From Rhynchonema sp. JSB1_4 (taxonomy: Eukaryota > Nematoda > Chromadorea > Monhysterida > Xyalidae): DNA of 64,000 bases. A program made the position numbers and the translations under genes. The notes below the pieces were generated by a model that was given only the letters and a program-made list of their open reading frames with translations, did no database searches and had not been told where the DNA came from. Below are positions 21,998 to 33,305 of the stretch, piece by piece (positions within the stretch are counted from its first letter, which is position 1; every line of letters begins with the position of its first letter). Where the stretch lies: positions 20,966-84,965 of the forward strand of contig JASAMV010007728.1 of NCBI GenBank assembly GCA_030248065.1, read 5' to 3'.

Positions 21998-24900
21998 TCA
22001 ATAGCAGTTCATCAGATACGAGCCACCGCCAGCTCTGAGTGCCGCATTCTCTTCACGGATCCTCTGCAGCAGGCCCTCCACCGTGTCCGACACCTTTTCC
22101 TGGATGCTCAAAGGTGGTTGATTGGGGGATCGCACGTTTGGGATTATGATAGATCGGCCGCCGATGGTGTGTGACGGAATGCTGTTCACGTACAGTTCGG
22201 TCAGCTGGAAATGATGAGCAGGTTAGGCTTTTTTTGAAAATTTTACTTGTACAAAGCAAGTTTGCTGTTTGTGATAAATTCACGACGGATGCCATAGAAT
22301 TTCCGGGCGCGACCTGGATTCGGTCGGATAAAGACCGTGGTTGAAAGACAAAAACGGGCTATATTTACAGGCGCTACGTGAGCTTTAAAGGATCAGACAA
22401 CGCTTATTTGAACAAAATATTATTCGCACGAAAGTCAGAGCGTACGCCCAAACCTGATTCTGCGCGTCATACTGTTGTTGTGGTTGTTTGCCATGCAGTG
22501 CGTTGCCGCCGACAGCAGTCAGCGACGCCGCAGCCGCAGCCAGCTGTTCAGCTTTCTGTATCTTGGTCGGCGGACGCTGTTTGCGTCGTTTCAACTGTTG
22601 TTGTTGGAGCAACAGTTTGTTGTTGGTGTAATCGGCGGCCACACTGTTCGGCATTGTTGCCTGATACAATTGCTGCGCTGCACCCACGCCGACGATGTCG
22701 CTTGATGGCGGGCTGCCGCCAATTGCTGCACCTGTGATGTGGTTTATGGCGTTGGCTTTTTTGCAAGTCATTGCATCGCTCAAAGGGTTTGTAGGTTTAG
22801 GTTAGACTTTGCCTAACTTCCACTTGCCCAGGCACATATACGTAGGTAGGAGACCTGGACATTAGAGCGAAGCTCACACGCAGGCTTTGGTCTGGACTTT
22901 GGGGATACGTACATACATGTATAGGTTCATGCTATAACACTTCACGCAGATAACGCTATGCAGTAGTGATGCATGAAATCTTACGGTACCTACCTGCCAT
23001 TCCCGGTATCCACGGCGCTGCCGCTCCGGCCCAGATATCCCAAATGCTGTTGCCCAGTTGCTCGGGAATCGGATTGCCGGATGTTTCGGCGTGATCTTTC
23101 CTAACCACCATCGATATCGGACCGGTTTGATCATCGATTCTGGCTGATTTGATGCCGTTATGCGGGTCGACTGCGTCCGGTAGGGACGGAGGCTGGCTGC
23201 TCGTGGATTGACGCTTGTTGCGCGGACGGTATCTGGAAAATTAAGAGAAATTAAAAAAAGCCTGATGAATAATCGTACGTTTCGTTATTCGTTCAGTTTA
23301 CGAGAGCGATCGCAGAACTACAGTTTTGTCTCCGATATAAGCGCAGAAACACGAAGGCCAGTCACCAAACGTGTACCATTTGGTGGTTACAAACGTGGAC
23401 TTTTTCGCTGGAGTTTTGGCAGTTTGGCGCCAAAAGTCATACGCCAGCTGAGTCGCCGTACAACCATAAGACGACTGACCGTGAAATGGGCGGGAAGTGC
23501 ATCGGGAACTGTTTCTGGAACTCTTCCCATTCTTGTTTGGTCGTTTGCTTGACGAACGTGCGCACGGTCGTTTCCGAAATGCGAAGACGTCGAATCACCT
23601 CGCCCATCGGCACGCCGCGGTCGTAGATCATGTGCAGCACGCGGTTGCGGTCCGCGTACGGGGGCTGTGAATATTAATAATAATTAAAAAGGTTTTGTAG
23701 TATATTTTCGACAGTATGCCTGTTAGCTATTTCATCAATAGGAAACGTTATGATCACGTGAGTTTTTTTGTGAACTCGAGGGCGTCTCTTAGAACTGCTG
23801 ACATTGTTCTAAAGTCGACCGGCGCTGAAAGCCGTCTTCAATCGTGGAAAACCACTTTTACACTGGTCAAAATTGTAGATGAAATCACGTTTATATGAAA
23901 CCACGCACATCGTCACGAGTTACATATTAGTATGACCTGATGAATTACGAAGACAAGACAGTTTGAACAAACGTTTTATGAGCACACATTGTCAGTGTAT
24001 CACAGCCCCAGTCGGCTGTGTCCCTTCAACCACCCCCCCGTTGTGGCACTCACATCTTGCCGCACAGGTATCTTGACCATCACACCATCGTTGCGCACAA
24101 ACGGGACCACCTCACGACCGTCACACTCGCGTTCCTTGCACAAACCCTGCAATGAAGAGCGAAACATTGAAGCTTGAATAACTATTATTTTTAACATAAA
24201 CTAAGCTTTCAAAAAAACTTATAAGACTTAATCTTAAAATTATATTGGACAAATCTTAAAAATTAAGACTATACTAACGTAGAGATTCGGACTCGGACTA
24301 TTGTAGAAACTGTCAGAGTTCTTTGACCACCAATTACGAATGCTCTCCATGTGACCGACGTACTTGCCCAGTTCCTCGTGCGAGACGCCTGCGCAAGTTA
24401 TATCCGTAAAATGGGCAATTTTAAGTCAATTACATATTTGTGGATGGACTCGGTTCATTTGAGTCCCGGCAATTTTTGACCTCGGCATTTGGGTCACGAT
24501 TTGGGTCCCGATCATTTGAGTGTCCAGAGACCGGATGTGATCGTGACCAGGGTAGGGCAAAAAAAAACGACGGCGTTTTTTCTTAAAAAAACGACGTTTT
24601 TTTAAAAAAAACGCCTGGGTCGTTTTTCGTTTTTTTAAACCCTGAATTTCCTTGATTTTCCCTGATTTTTCAGGGAAAGTACCCTGATTATCAAGGAAAA
24701 TCAATTTTTTGTCCCATTTTTTTCAAAAAATTTTTGACCAATTTTTACTTTGTCGAGATACGTCGATATACGGAGTTTGACTTTCAGTGATGACCCCGGC
24801 CAAAGTTGGTCCCATGATGCGGGTCTGATATGAGATCTTAACAACTCGCTAGAAAAGGGTTGAAACCCGTTTATTTTGCCTCAGAACACATAGAATTACT

Positions 24901-26044
24901 TCATTTAACCACGTTTTCTTCCCAACATGAGCGTTTTCCAATTTTTCTGGGGGCATATTTTGGTCATCTGGGCGTTTTAAAAAAAACGTTTTTTTTAAAA
25001 AAAACGTTTTTTTAAAAAAACGATTTTTTTGAAAAAAACGTTTTTTGCCCAACCCTGATCGTGACCCACATGGACATGGACCCAGGCGGTCGGGACCAAA
25101 ATGGCTGGACCCCAATAGTCGGGTCGACCCCAAGCGGCGACACCTAAAAGTCGAACCCAAATGGCTGGACCCAAAACGACGGGGAACAGCATGGATGCAC
25201 CTTGTAACTTCAAACAACAAGCACATCACGACAACCAACCGGATAGATATTTCGCCGCACAGACGCGCAGTTTGTAGGCCGTGTCAATTTCGTTGCGTTT
25301 GCCTGGTGAAGCGAGGTCCTGAAACATCAGAGAGAAGCTCATTCCCCACGTGAATTGATTCTGAGTATAATTTTTCGTTCCGACCTCTCGTTTAGGTATC
25401 ACGATTTTGTCTCCGTTTGGCATGGCAAATTCCCAACAGTCCGGCGTTTCCTGGTACCACGTGGCCGGCAATCGGATGTCCCGCCACGCGCCGTTCGAAT
25501 ATTGTTCGCACCATTTCTTCAACGTGTGACGGTGTACCTGAAGCTTTAACAAGAGATCCATTTAAGAAAGGTCTCTGTGGATTTTAGTTCGGTTTCTGGG
25601 CCCATGTATCAAACATGGTGATCGCTTGAGTTCGGCCATGACCTGACTTTTTTGTATTGAAACATCCTGTATACAAAATTTGCCTGTCAGACATTTTTTG
25701 TGACCAGCATAAAAGTTGTTTTCATCACAGTCACTGTGGAGAAGTCAGTGGTGCCGCATAAGCAGTGTACGTCCTTCATATCCTCCAGATACATGCCAAA
25801 CAGTCCCGTGCAACCAAGATGAAATCTATCAGCGACCCGATCGGTTCATCAAGTATGACTGTGTGCGCGGTCACTATGTTTATCCCAGGAACTATTCAAA
25901 TTGCCGCCAACCAATCACCTGTCCGCGACTCTGCAAGGCCAAATAGGCGAACGGCATTTTGGTGATGCGAACGATCTCGGTCCAACAAAATCGGTACTCA
26001 TCCGGATAGGCGACACCGCTGCCTTTGGCGCGACCGCGCGGCAT
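21998..26044 (-). CDS. Nine-exon probable nuclear protein with helix-turn-helix-like segments and a Gln-rich region, 489 aa
   Basis: Minus-strand exons are 26044-25919, 25537-25385, 25318-25240, 24388-24279, 24146-24054, 23664-23480, 23232-22994, 22731-22454 and 22204-21998. All phases agree (1470 nt). The N-terminus is basic (MPRGRAKGSG). Three stretches look like helix-turn-helix units: FAYLALQSRGQVHRHTLKKW (residues 31-50), a segment ending EELGKYVGHMESIRNWW, and NRVLHMIYDRG...EVIRRLRISETTVRTFV. A low-complexity part with LLLQQQQLKRRKQRPP and Ala-rich helices follows, and the protein ends with a possible coiled coil (VSDTVEGLLQRIREENAAL). I do not recognise the family. Such repeated HTH units occur in transposase-derived and chromatin proteins, so DNA binding is an inference. 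The 66-nt intron between exons 2 and 3 has no stop and could be retained. Confidence 0.62.
24548..25057. mobile_element. Non-autonomous hAT-like element (MITE), 510 bp
   Basis: The termini are CAGGGTAGGGC and GCCCAACCCTG, with one mismatch. The flanks carry a perfect 8-bp target duplication ATCGTGAC (24540-24547 and 25058-25065). The inside starts and ends with runs of Ts and As broken by cg (acgttttttt...aaaaaaacg). It sits in the intron between exons 3 and 4 of the minus-strand HTH gene and has no transposase. Confidence 0.8.
25789..25946 (+). CDS. Possible terminal exon of a secreted cysteine-rich protein
   Basis: After the acceptor-like tcctccag at 25788, the frame reads TCQTVPC, then RFIKYDCVRGHYVYPRNY, then CRQPITCPRLC, and stops at 25946. 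Six cysteines in about 50 residues, and a Tyr/Asn-rich core, look like an extracellular disulphide-rich module. No upstream exon with a start codon and matching phase was found. The last 28 bases overlap, on the opposite strand, the first exon of the HTH gene. This may be an exon relic or chance. Confidence 0.25.
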
Positions 26045-26299
26045 ATTTCGGCAAAGTTGATTGGTTTGAAAGTTGTGGAGAATTTCAAATTTCTGAAATT
26101 CGCGCGACAAAATTATTTGAATCAACGCCCCCCCCGCCGCCCAACCCGGGATAGACACAGGTAAGAAGAAAGAAGATGATAAAAGTCGCTGGAGCGACCA
26201 TTTAGCAGCACCGTCCAGAGCCAAATCAATCGAAAGTGCTGAAACAGCAGCTCAGTTTTGAAAACAACATCTACGTACAACTGCGGCGTAACGTTAGTA

Positions 26300-27690
26300 T
26301 ACAACGGAAAAGACGTGGTAGGCTTGCTGTATACATAATACTGTACGTATACATACATACCGACTGCATAGCCCAACCAACGTGAACACACGTGCAGATG
26401 GTTGGTACATGTACATACATAGAACTGAATTTTATCAACCAGTTCTCTTGCGCGCGCTCAGCCGACCAACCCGGTTGTCTGTATGTATGTATACATACTG
26501 TATATATGTACGTATGGGTCGGTATTCGTACAGCATAGTGTACGTGTCTGTACGTATACATACATATGTATACCTACATTTGATGGTTGGGGAGGTACAC
26601 ACACACCACACCACACCACACAATGTCGTGTGGCTTGGTGTGCATGTACATGTACATACAGCCAATATGTACGTATGTATGTATGAAACAGCAGTTTTTG
26701 TGTCAGTGTAAGAGCGGCAGCAGAGAGCGAGAGAGTCGCAACGTATGCATATACATACATTGTACGTACGTATACATACAATGTATACAAACCTTGTGCT
26801 GTGAAACCACCGTCCTGTATGTATACGTACAATGTACATGTCAGTATATCGCTGGCTGGAGGCTAGGCTCGCCGCTCCAAGACCCCATAATGCATTTGTA
26901 TAGTACAACGACAACTTGACGTTTTTTCTTGGCGCCCCTGTTTTTTCGGTACTGAGCGGCTTCGTTTGCGATAGTCACTCGCGGTTGCCTTTTGCCGGCC
27001 AGCTTCCACCGCTTGGCTGTGCACGTTGCATATTGTGCACTGTGGCTTATGTTGAGAAATCTCCGGCACCCGTTTTGTATGCACTCCGGACGGACGGGCA
27101 TTATGTATACGTACATGTGTACATTATACATACATACATACATATGTATACGTACGTATACTATGTTGTACATATACATACAGTATATGCATGGCCAATG
27201 TGTTTGCGGCCAAGTAGGTATGTACCCTTCGAATGTGCACGTGGGTACACATGTACGTACGTATTAGCGACACAAAACGAAAATGGTGAACAACCAGGCC
27301 TACTCATGAACGGGCCATAGTACAGTACGGTGTATACATGCGTGCTTTGTGTGTCATGTACATATAAGCAGACTACAATGCACTGAACATTAGTACACCA
27401 TGATACGATAAGGTGCGTCTGCGGTACATCAAACATGCTTTTCGATGTGGGTCTGTATATACAATATGTAGATAGGTATGTATGTTGTTTCCAATTTTGC
27501 ATGCAGGGTAAGTCTGCATGCAACGCACAAAATGCAGGTACGGTATGTATTAGGTATGTATACTGTCACCCACACTTTCAGAACGCATGTGCAAAACATG
27601 AACAGGTATGTGAATATGTACATAGTGTACACCTCGAGCACCTTTTCTACCTCTGGGATGGTATGTAGGTACTAAGTAAGTATATGTAAT
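26300..27690. repeat. Low-complexity tract rich in TACGTA, TACATA and GTATGT words
   Basis: Self-complementary short words (tacgta, gtatac, tacatgta, catacatacatac, gtatgtatgt) are scattered densely, so both strands give long spurious Tyr/Thr/His/Val-rich frames. Two non-repetitive islands occur (26880-27100 and 27700-28090). The first has an open frame on each strand, but neither has splice or family support. No gene is called. Confidence 0.6.
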
Positions 27691-28095
27691 GTTCCGTTAC
27701 GAAAAATTTGCAGGGACTGTCCTTCCCCCTGCTAGTAGTCACCATGGGCTTGTTCACTGTTGGCAGGCACACAATAGACACCAATTCTCATTCATGATGA
27801 TGAATCACTTGCCGTCCGCTATTCCCCGTTCATGAGATCGCCCTCCAAATGCTTTCCTTGGTCGCGCCTTGGAAGTCAAAACTACACGTATATATGCGCA
27901 AAGCTAAAGCTTAGTCACATTCCCATACACAGTACGTTACGTATTGTAGTTCAAAGCTTGCCTTCTTCAAAGAGCATCAATCTTCAAATGACTGTGTGTG
28001 GTGAATGGTAGCGTAATTCATTCACAGGAAACTGTTTCTGTACAAAGACACAGCTTCCAGTATTTCAGATACTGGCCCATTGAGTTTCCTTCAAG

Positions 28096-29413
28096 ATGGA
28101 CTGGGGGCGTCAACTGTCGAACGCGGTGATTATCGGCACCTCATTCCTCTGTGCGCTAATCGGATCACTTCGATGTCGTGCCTACGTCGAGCGATTGAAA
28201 CAAAAAAAGCAGAAGGCCGTATTCTCAATCGGGGTGCCGATCGCGATCGCAATTCCACTTGTGTCCACCATCATTCTGTTCATCATGTATCTGAGCGAGC
28301 AGCAAGAGTCGCCCGATCAAAAAACCATCTCAGAACCCGATCCATGGATGAAACTGCTGGCCAAAATTCTCGCCTTCTGGCTGCCATCCTTAATCGGCGG
28401 ATTCTGTTTCGGAATGCTAATCTTCGATTTGCTTAAAATGCTGCTGAAACTTGAACTCACAGATTTTGGCGAGATAGTTCTTCTGACCACATTTGTGTTT
28501 CTGGGCATTTCAATATCTGTGGTGCACTGCCTGGAGCCGACGTGGTACATGAACGATGTATTGGTGGTCAGCTATTGCGTTCTGGCAATTGAGTACGGTC
28601 TATTGAGCAGCTTTACGTCTGCCGTTGTGTTTCTGGCCGGAATGAGCGGATGGGACATCTTCTTCAATTATGGATTCAATGTGCTCGGTTGGTGTGTTCT
28701 TTGTGGTTTTGGTTGCGTTCTTGGAAACAATTCTATTGCGTCATTACCATTGTTCAAAAGGCACTTAAATATGTACATATGTGCGTAGGATGAAATGTCC
28801 ATGTCAGATTTTTGACACGAGGAATCAGTATGGTCTGCGCGATTCTTGGACCACCAGCAGCAGTATGCCATATTTTGCGATAATTACAACCGCAATCTTG
28901 TCAATACAATGTCCAAACTGTTGTTTGTCCGGCCGGTTACGTGGTTTTGCTGATTCAAAAATCCCCCATCGGTTGCAAAAGGTTTTGTGATCTGCAGTAA
29001 TTATGGTCACTTCGATACAATCTTCTTCAGGCCCAGTCGTGTCCAAGTCGACTTCCCCATTCTTCCTACTCTTCCCCATCGTCACGCGTGACGCAATGGG
29101 CAAGCTGGGTAGCCCGGACGTGATGGTCACCGGTCTCTATGTGGCATTCTTGTGTCGATTCGAGGCCTCAATTCGACAGCAAAACATTCGATCGACATCG
29201 AAAAGCCATTATTTCATATTGGCACTGGTCCAATTCACAATTGGACTCATTCTGACTTTCATCGTGTCATATGTCACCCGTCACACCACGCCTGCCATGC
29301 CCCTGCCCTCACTGTTGACTGTGGGAACATCGGTGATACAGGCGGCTAGACGGGGCGAATTAGGCGACCTGCTGTATTTTAGGGATTCGTTTATTAGAAT
29401 GAGATATTGTTGA
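28096..29413 (+). CDS. Signal peptide peptidase (SPP/SPPL)-family intramembrane aspartyl protease with altered active-site motifs, 324 aa, two exons
   Basis: SPP proteins are ER or endosomal multi-pass proteases that cleave type II membrane segments. Exons 28096-28687 and 29031-29413 join in phase 1. The junction NVLG|PVVSKSTSPFFLLFP aligns residue for residue with the NVM...LVFP region of SPP. About eight or nine membrane segments are visible. The first catalytic Asp is in GWDIFF (usual YD). The second falls in LGSPDVMVTG (usual LGLGD..IPG), so the GxGD motif reads GSPD. The PAL motif reads PSL (MPLPSLLTVGT). Both aspartates remain, but all three motifs deviate. It may be a divergent protease or a pseudoprotease. 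The usual ER-retrieval tail is absent; the protein ends soon after the last helix. Confidence 0.75.
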
Positions 29414-29713
29414 TGCAGTACGATGCTGATGCTGGTCTTGTATTATATTTGTAGGGACGGAAACTTCTCAAAATCGTTGAATTGATGAACCGTATACTTC
29501 AGTATGGTGATCGAGGGTAATTTTTTGATGTGTTTATGCAGTAACTTAGTGCTAATGGGTGTCACGTGTTCCATTCAAAATAAATCATGAGATCTCCTTA
29601 TATGTCTGATGGCCTTTTCAATCTTTGTTCGACTATACAATTATGATTCTCTTTTTTCTCGAAGATAAGAGTGGGCAATGTACTCGACAGGGGTTTTGTT
29701 ATTCGTTGCTTTG

Positions 29714-29729
29714 ATCAAGTTTGCAACGG
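29714..29729 (+). promoter_or_regulatory. Conserved upstream block of MAM-like gene A
   Basis: ATCAAGTTTGCAACGG, followed by more diverged common words (ttctgctgatt), lies 200 bp before the start codon of gene A. The same 16-mer is 176 bp before the start of gene B (33130-33145). Position and conservation in otherwise diverged flanks suggest a shared promoter element, or simply residual duplication. Confidence 0.4.
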
Positions 29730-29913
29730 TTTAAAATGACGTTCTGCTGATTTTAAATTACGTACAGTATGCGATGTAGGCGTTTGTATAATTATGCTGG
29801 CCTGATTATATTAACACAAACATGTGTATTTGTATACAAATCTTTATTTATTGACCTGCAGAGAGGTGCTTTGCCATTTTTTAAATAAAAGGTCGGCAGC
29901 CGAGACCAGAAAG

Positions 29914-32319
29914 ATGGTACTTCTCAAAATATTCACCCTTGTAGTCATATGCGTCATTTGTTTCGTTCCACATTGTGAGTTTCAATCCCGGCTATACAGT
30001 ACATCAAGTTTACCGATTGTATGCGTATGTACATATACAGTATTTATACATACTTCACGATAAAGCTTGTACATGATCTCTGTAAACAACAAACATATTC
30101 ACTGGTACATGAATGTAGATTTCAATATTTTTTGCATAAATGCAGCTCGCCAGTGTTCGCCGAAGAACAAGCGCGCGCAGAAAGAGATCAAGTTGTATCT
30201 CGGTTGTGACAAACTCCACTGGGACCCTCATCGTCGGTGCAGCAAGTTGCATTTAATTAATTCTTTTTTACTGTTAAAAAACAAGCTGGGATCCAACTAG
30301 GTCATCGCAGGGTCATTAGCTGATAAGTTTGGTCCACAGGAGTCCGGTTTGCGCTTTAAAAGTGCAGCAGGTGATGTTTTACTCGAGCGCAGTAAGGATC
30401 CTGCTCGTGGTGCTTATTGGAGGTCAAATTGGACAGTGGTATTCGCAACGACAAGGTGGAGGCACCTCACCCGTCTGTGAAAACAGGCCGAAACTGGCAA
30501 AACGCATTGCTGTTACATTATGTCATCATTATATTTGTCGACTGTTTCTGTGCAGTACATTCAAATTAATGTTTGTTTCTTGCTGTTAATGTTTGTTTCT
30601 TACTGTATCTGTTGGGAAACAACTTGTAATGCCAATATAGAAAAGCCAAGAAAGGTTTTATTTCAAAAATCACCCTGTTGACCAAGACCAGATTCAGATC
30701 CTGATCCAGCCGACCATCAGGTATACTTGATCATGGCCAAATATATTTGTCCTTGTCTGCGCAGCGCTGCCAACGCGCGTGGTCACAGTCGATTCGGAGC
30801 TGAACTGTGACATGAACGACCCGAATCGATGCATGTGGACGAGTATGTCGTCGAACATCAACCCAGCCCTCGTCAACACGCAGTGCTACTGGTTCGCAAA
30901 GTCGCACGGCGGCGGCTATTGGACTCATTTGGGACCATCGCGCGAGCCGAGCAGCGGTATGAGATTCTGCCAGTTGTTGTTGTGCATATATTCAAATACT
31001 CAAAACATATGTATATGAAATTTATCTGAAGTACATCTGTCAAGTAAGCACACCAACGAAACAACTATACGGTTGAGCTGCCCCGAACGGCAAAGACAAA
31101 TTTTGTTTGGAGACAAAACGGCTCGTTGTGAAGACGGCCTTTGAACTGTATTTCGTCATAGCGTTTAGGTACTCTGTGGCCGTCACCCTCTAAAAAATTG
31201 CCTTTGCGTTGTCGGAGTCCATAACCGTTGTCGTTTTGGTGGTAGTGCCTGTGTGTGCATCGATTTGCTGGCCATTTTAAACCACCCATTGCTTTAGTCC
31301 TTGAAAGTGTCGAGCCAGATACGAACAAAACATACTTTCTGGCCGCATAAAGCAGGACAAATTGCTGCACGATTGTATTGATGCCAATTTATCCAGGTGA
31401 ACGATTCATTTTGGCCGGTGGTCACAGTTCGCGCGAAAAGGCTGTTTGGTACAGTTCGCAGGTCGGATGTATGCGAGACGGTGGGACGCTGAGCTTCAAG
31501 TCAGTCATATCATTATGGATGTGGAAATTGTTGAAAATGAAATTTTAATCAAAATATAATGTTTCTTCCATCGCAGGTACTGGCTGTACGGGGCTGCCAG
31601 AGTGCGAGTGCTGATTCTGAACGGACAGAATCAAGAGATATGGAGCTCCGGTGAACACGAGTGCACGCGGTCGCATCCGTCGAATGGCATTTGCACGGTA
31701 CAGTTGCAGTCGCAGACCGAGCCCTGTCGGGTGAGTTGTGGACTCGGGAACGAGACATTGCTGTTAACCGAGGTCTTCAGGTGTCGGGTGTTGGCATTTT
31801 CTTCATGTCGGGCGGGATGTCGAGTTTGGTGGAAACGTCCGAACCAAATAATTGACATATGCATTTTTTAGAATTGAAAACTCATTTTAGTTCGCGACTG
31901 CAAAGAAATTACAATTCTCAAAGATACGCCAGATATTCTCATACGTGTTCTCTGGTGTGGACGCGACACGCATTACGGAAAAAAGTGTGTTTCCAATGAA
32001 AATGGGTTGCTACCTTGTTTTGCAGTTCGCCATTCAAGGCTACAATTTCGGCGACGGTATGGTGCTGTTCAACAACATTCGATTCCGAGGAAACATTGCA
32101 CCGAGCTGTAACCCCCCAACGCAACCGCCTCAACCACCAGAAGTTGTGGTAACACAACCTCCACCAGAGATCTACCCGTGTGCCAACGGACAACTACCAA
32201 GCTCAACCGAAAGTCCATGTACCAGCGGGCTGTGCTCGCCTTGTCCTTCCGGTCCCGGCGGTGGCGGCGGTGGCCAAGCAAACCTTGAATGGGAAGGAGA
32301 TCCCAGTCTAGTGGACTAA
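29914..32319 (+). CDS. Secreted MAM-like domain protein A, 296 aa, six exons
   Basis: This is probably an extracellular protein with a MAM-type (meprin/A5/mu) beta-sandwich used in adhesion or recognition. Exons are 29914-29974, 30146-30232, 30765-30956, 31397-31499, 31577-31730 and 32026-32319. It starts with a signal peptide (MVLLKIFTLVVICVICFVP). The MAM-like part runs from LNCDMNDPNRCMW, through GERFILAGGH and a conserved YWLYGAARVRVLIL strand, to a closing FNNIRFRG. After this comes a Pro/Thr-rich stretch, then a Cys/Gly tail (CSPCPSGPGGGGGG). Exon structure and phases are identical to gene B at 33306-35401, a tandem duplicate. An open stretch at 30350-30470 in intron 2 is left out because exons 2 and 3 join in phase without it. 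A polyadenylation signal aataaa lies about 125 bp after the stop. Confidence 0.75.
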
Positions 32320-33129
32320 AAGTGATTGTTCGTGTGGATTATGGCGATTACCACCACTTATGTATATTCAATTTGTGATTTTGAACATGGAGCAGCGAGA
32401 AGGGGGTGCACGTACTTTAAGCCATGACATGACTGTCTCAGCCAATAAAAATGTTGCTATATCATGTTGTATTTTGAGATTCTTTGCAGTTTAAAAAAAC
32501 TGGGCCTGATAAGGTCGGGCCGGAACTTCCGGGCCTAAAAAGTCGCGGAATAGAACATTCGCGCTGGATTTCGCGCTCAGCTCGAACACATAAACAATGT
32601 TTACATCAAAAGTGATGAGACGAAAAAGCAGGCAGCTTCGAACACATGATTTCGACTCAGTATGTTCATGTTCCAACATTCACCATTCCATCCAGCCACG
32701 AACAGTGATCGCCACCAACCAAAACAGCCAGCCAAATTCGAGACATCCGAAAACAATGGAAATTATTTCGAATCAACAAAGAAGGCGTCCGGATCGGGAT
32801 CGGCTTTCGGAATACTAATCGGGACCAGGATTCCCGGATTTTATCGGCATAAAATTCTTCGGATCCCGATAGCACTGTTTTTTTAGTTATCTCCACCAAG
32901 GCGATGGCCTAGCAGTGAGCCAAGGAAAGCGAAACACCGAAATATTGCTTGTGTCGCGAGAAAACCCGCAGCAAAGTTTGCTGGCGGTGGGTGTGTTTGC
33001 TTTCGCGCATTTTCTTTTTTGTGCTTTTTTGCGAAAAATTTAATTTTTTTCAATTTAGCGACTAGAATCTCGCTGGATTCGTTTCGTTTCCAAGATATAC
33101 TACATGCGATTTGTTTATTCGGTGTCTTA

Positions 33130-33145
33130 ATCAAGTTTGCAACGG
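33130..33145 (+). promoter_or_regulatory. Conserved upstream block of MAM-like gene B
   Basis: ATCAAGTTTGCAACGG is identical to the block before gene A and lies at a similar distance from the ATG. Confidence 0.4.
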
Positions 33146-33305
33146 CAACGGGTTGATCAAGTTCTGCTGATTTAGAATCACATTTACACAAATGTAAGCG
33201 TATCGTTATTCCGGGCGAATTTAGCAATGAATGCGGTTGAGCATTTATTTGGCAGAATTGTGCTCACTTTCTTAGTTGAAAATAAGTCTCCAGACGAGGC
33301 CAAAA

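Noticed and set aside
24849..25238. 129-codon minus-strand frame with long Phe/Lys runs
   Set aside because: Most of it is translation of the T/A runs of the hAT MITE at 24548-25057.
26483..26919. Several overlapping Tyr/Cys/Thr-rich frames on both strands
   Set aside because: All are products of the TACATA/TACGTA low-complexity tract.
30350..30480. Extra exon of MAM-like gene A (frame with RFKSAAGDVLLERSKDPARG)
   Set aside because: It reads like protein, but the flanking exons join in phase without it, gene B has a stop at the matching place, and its own phases do not fit.
31065..31370. 101-codon minus-strand frame inside the third intron of MAM-like gene A
   Set aside because: Lies wholly in an intron, has no counterpart in the same intron of gene B, and shows no family resemblance.
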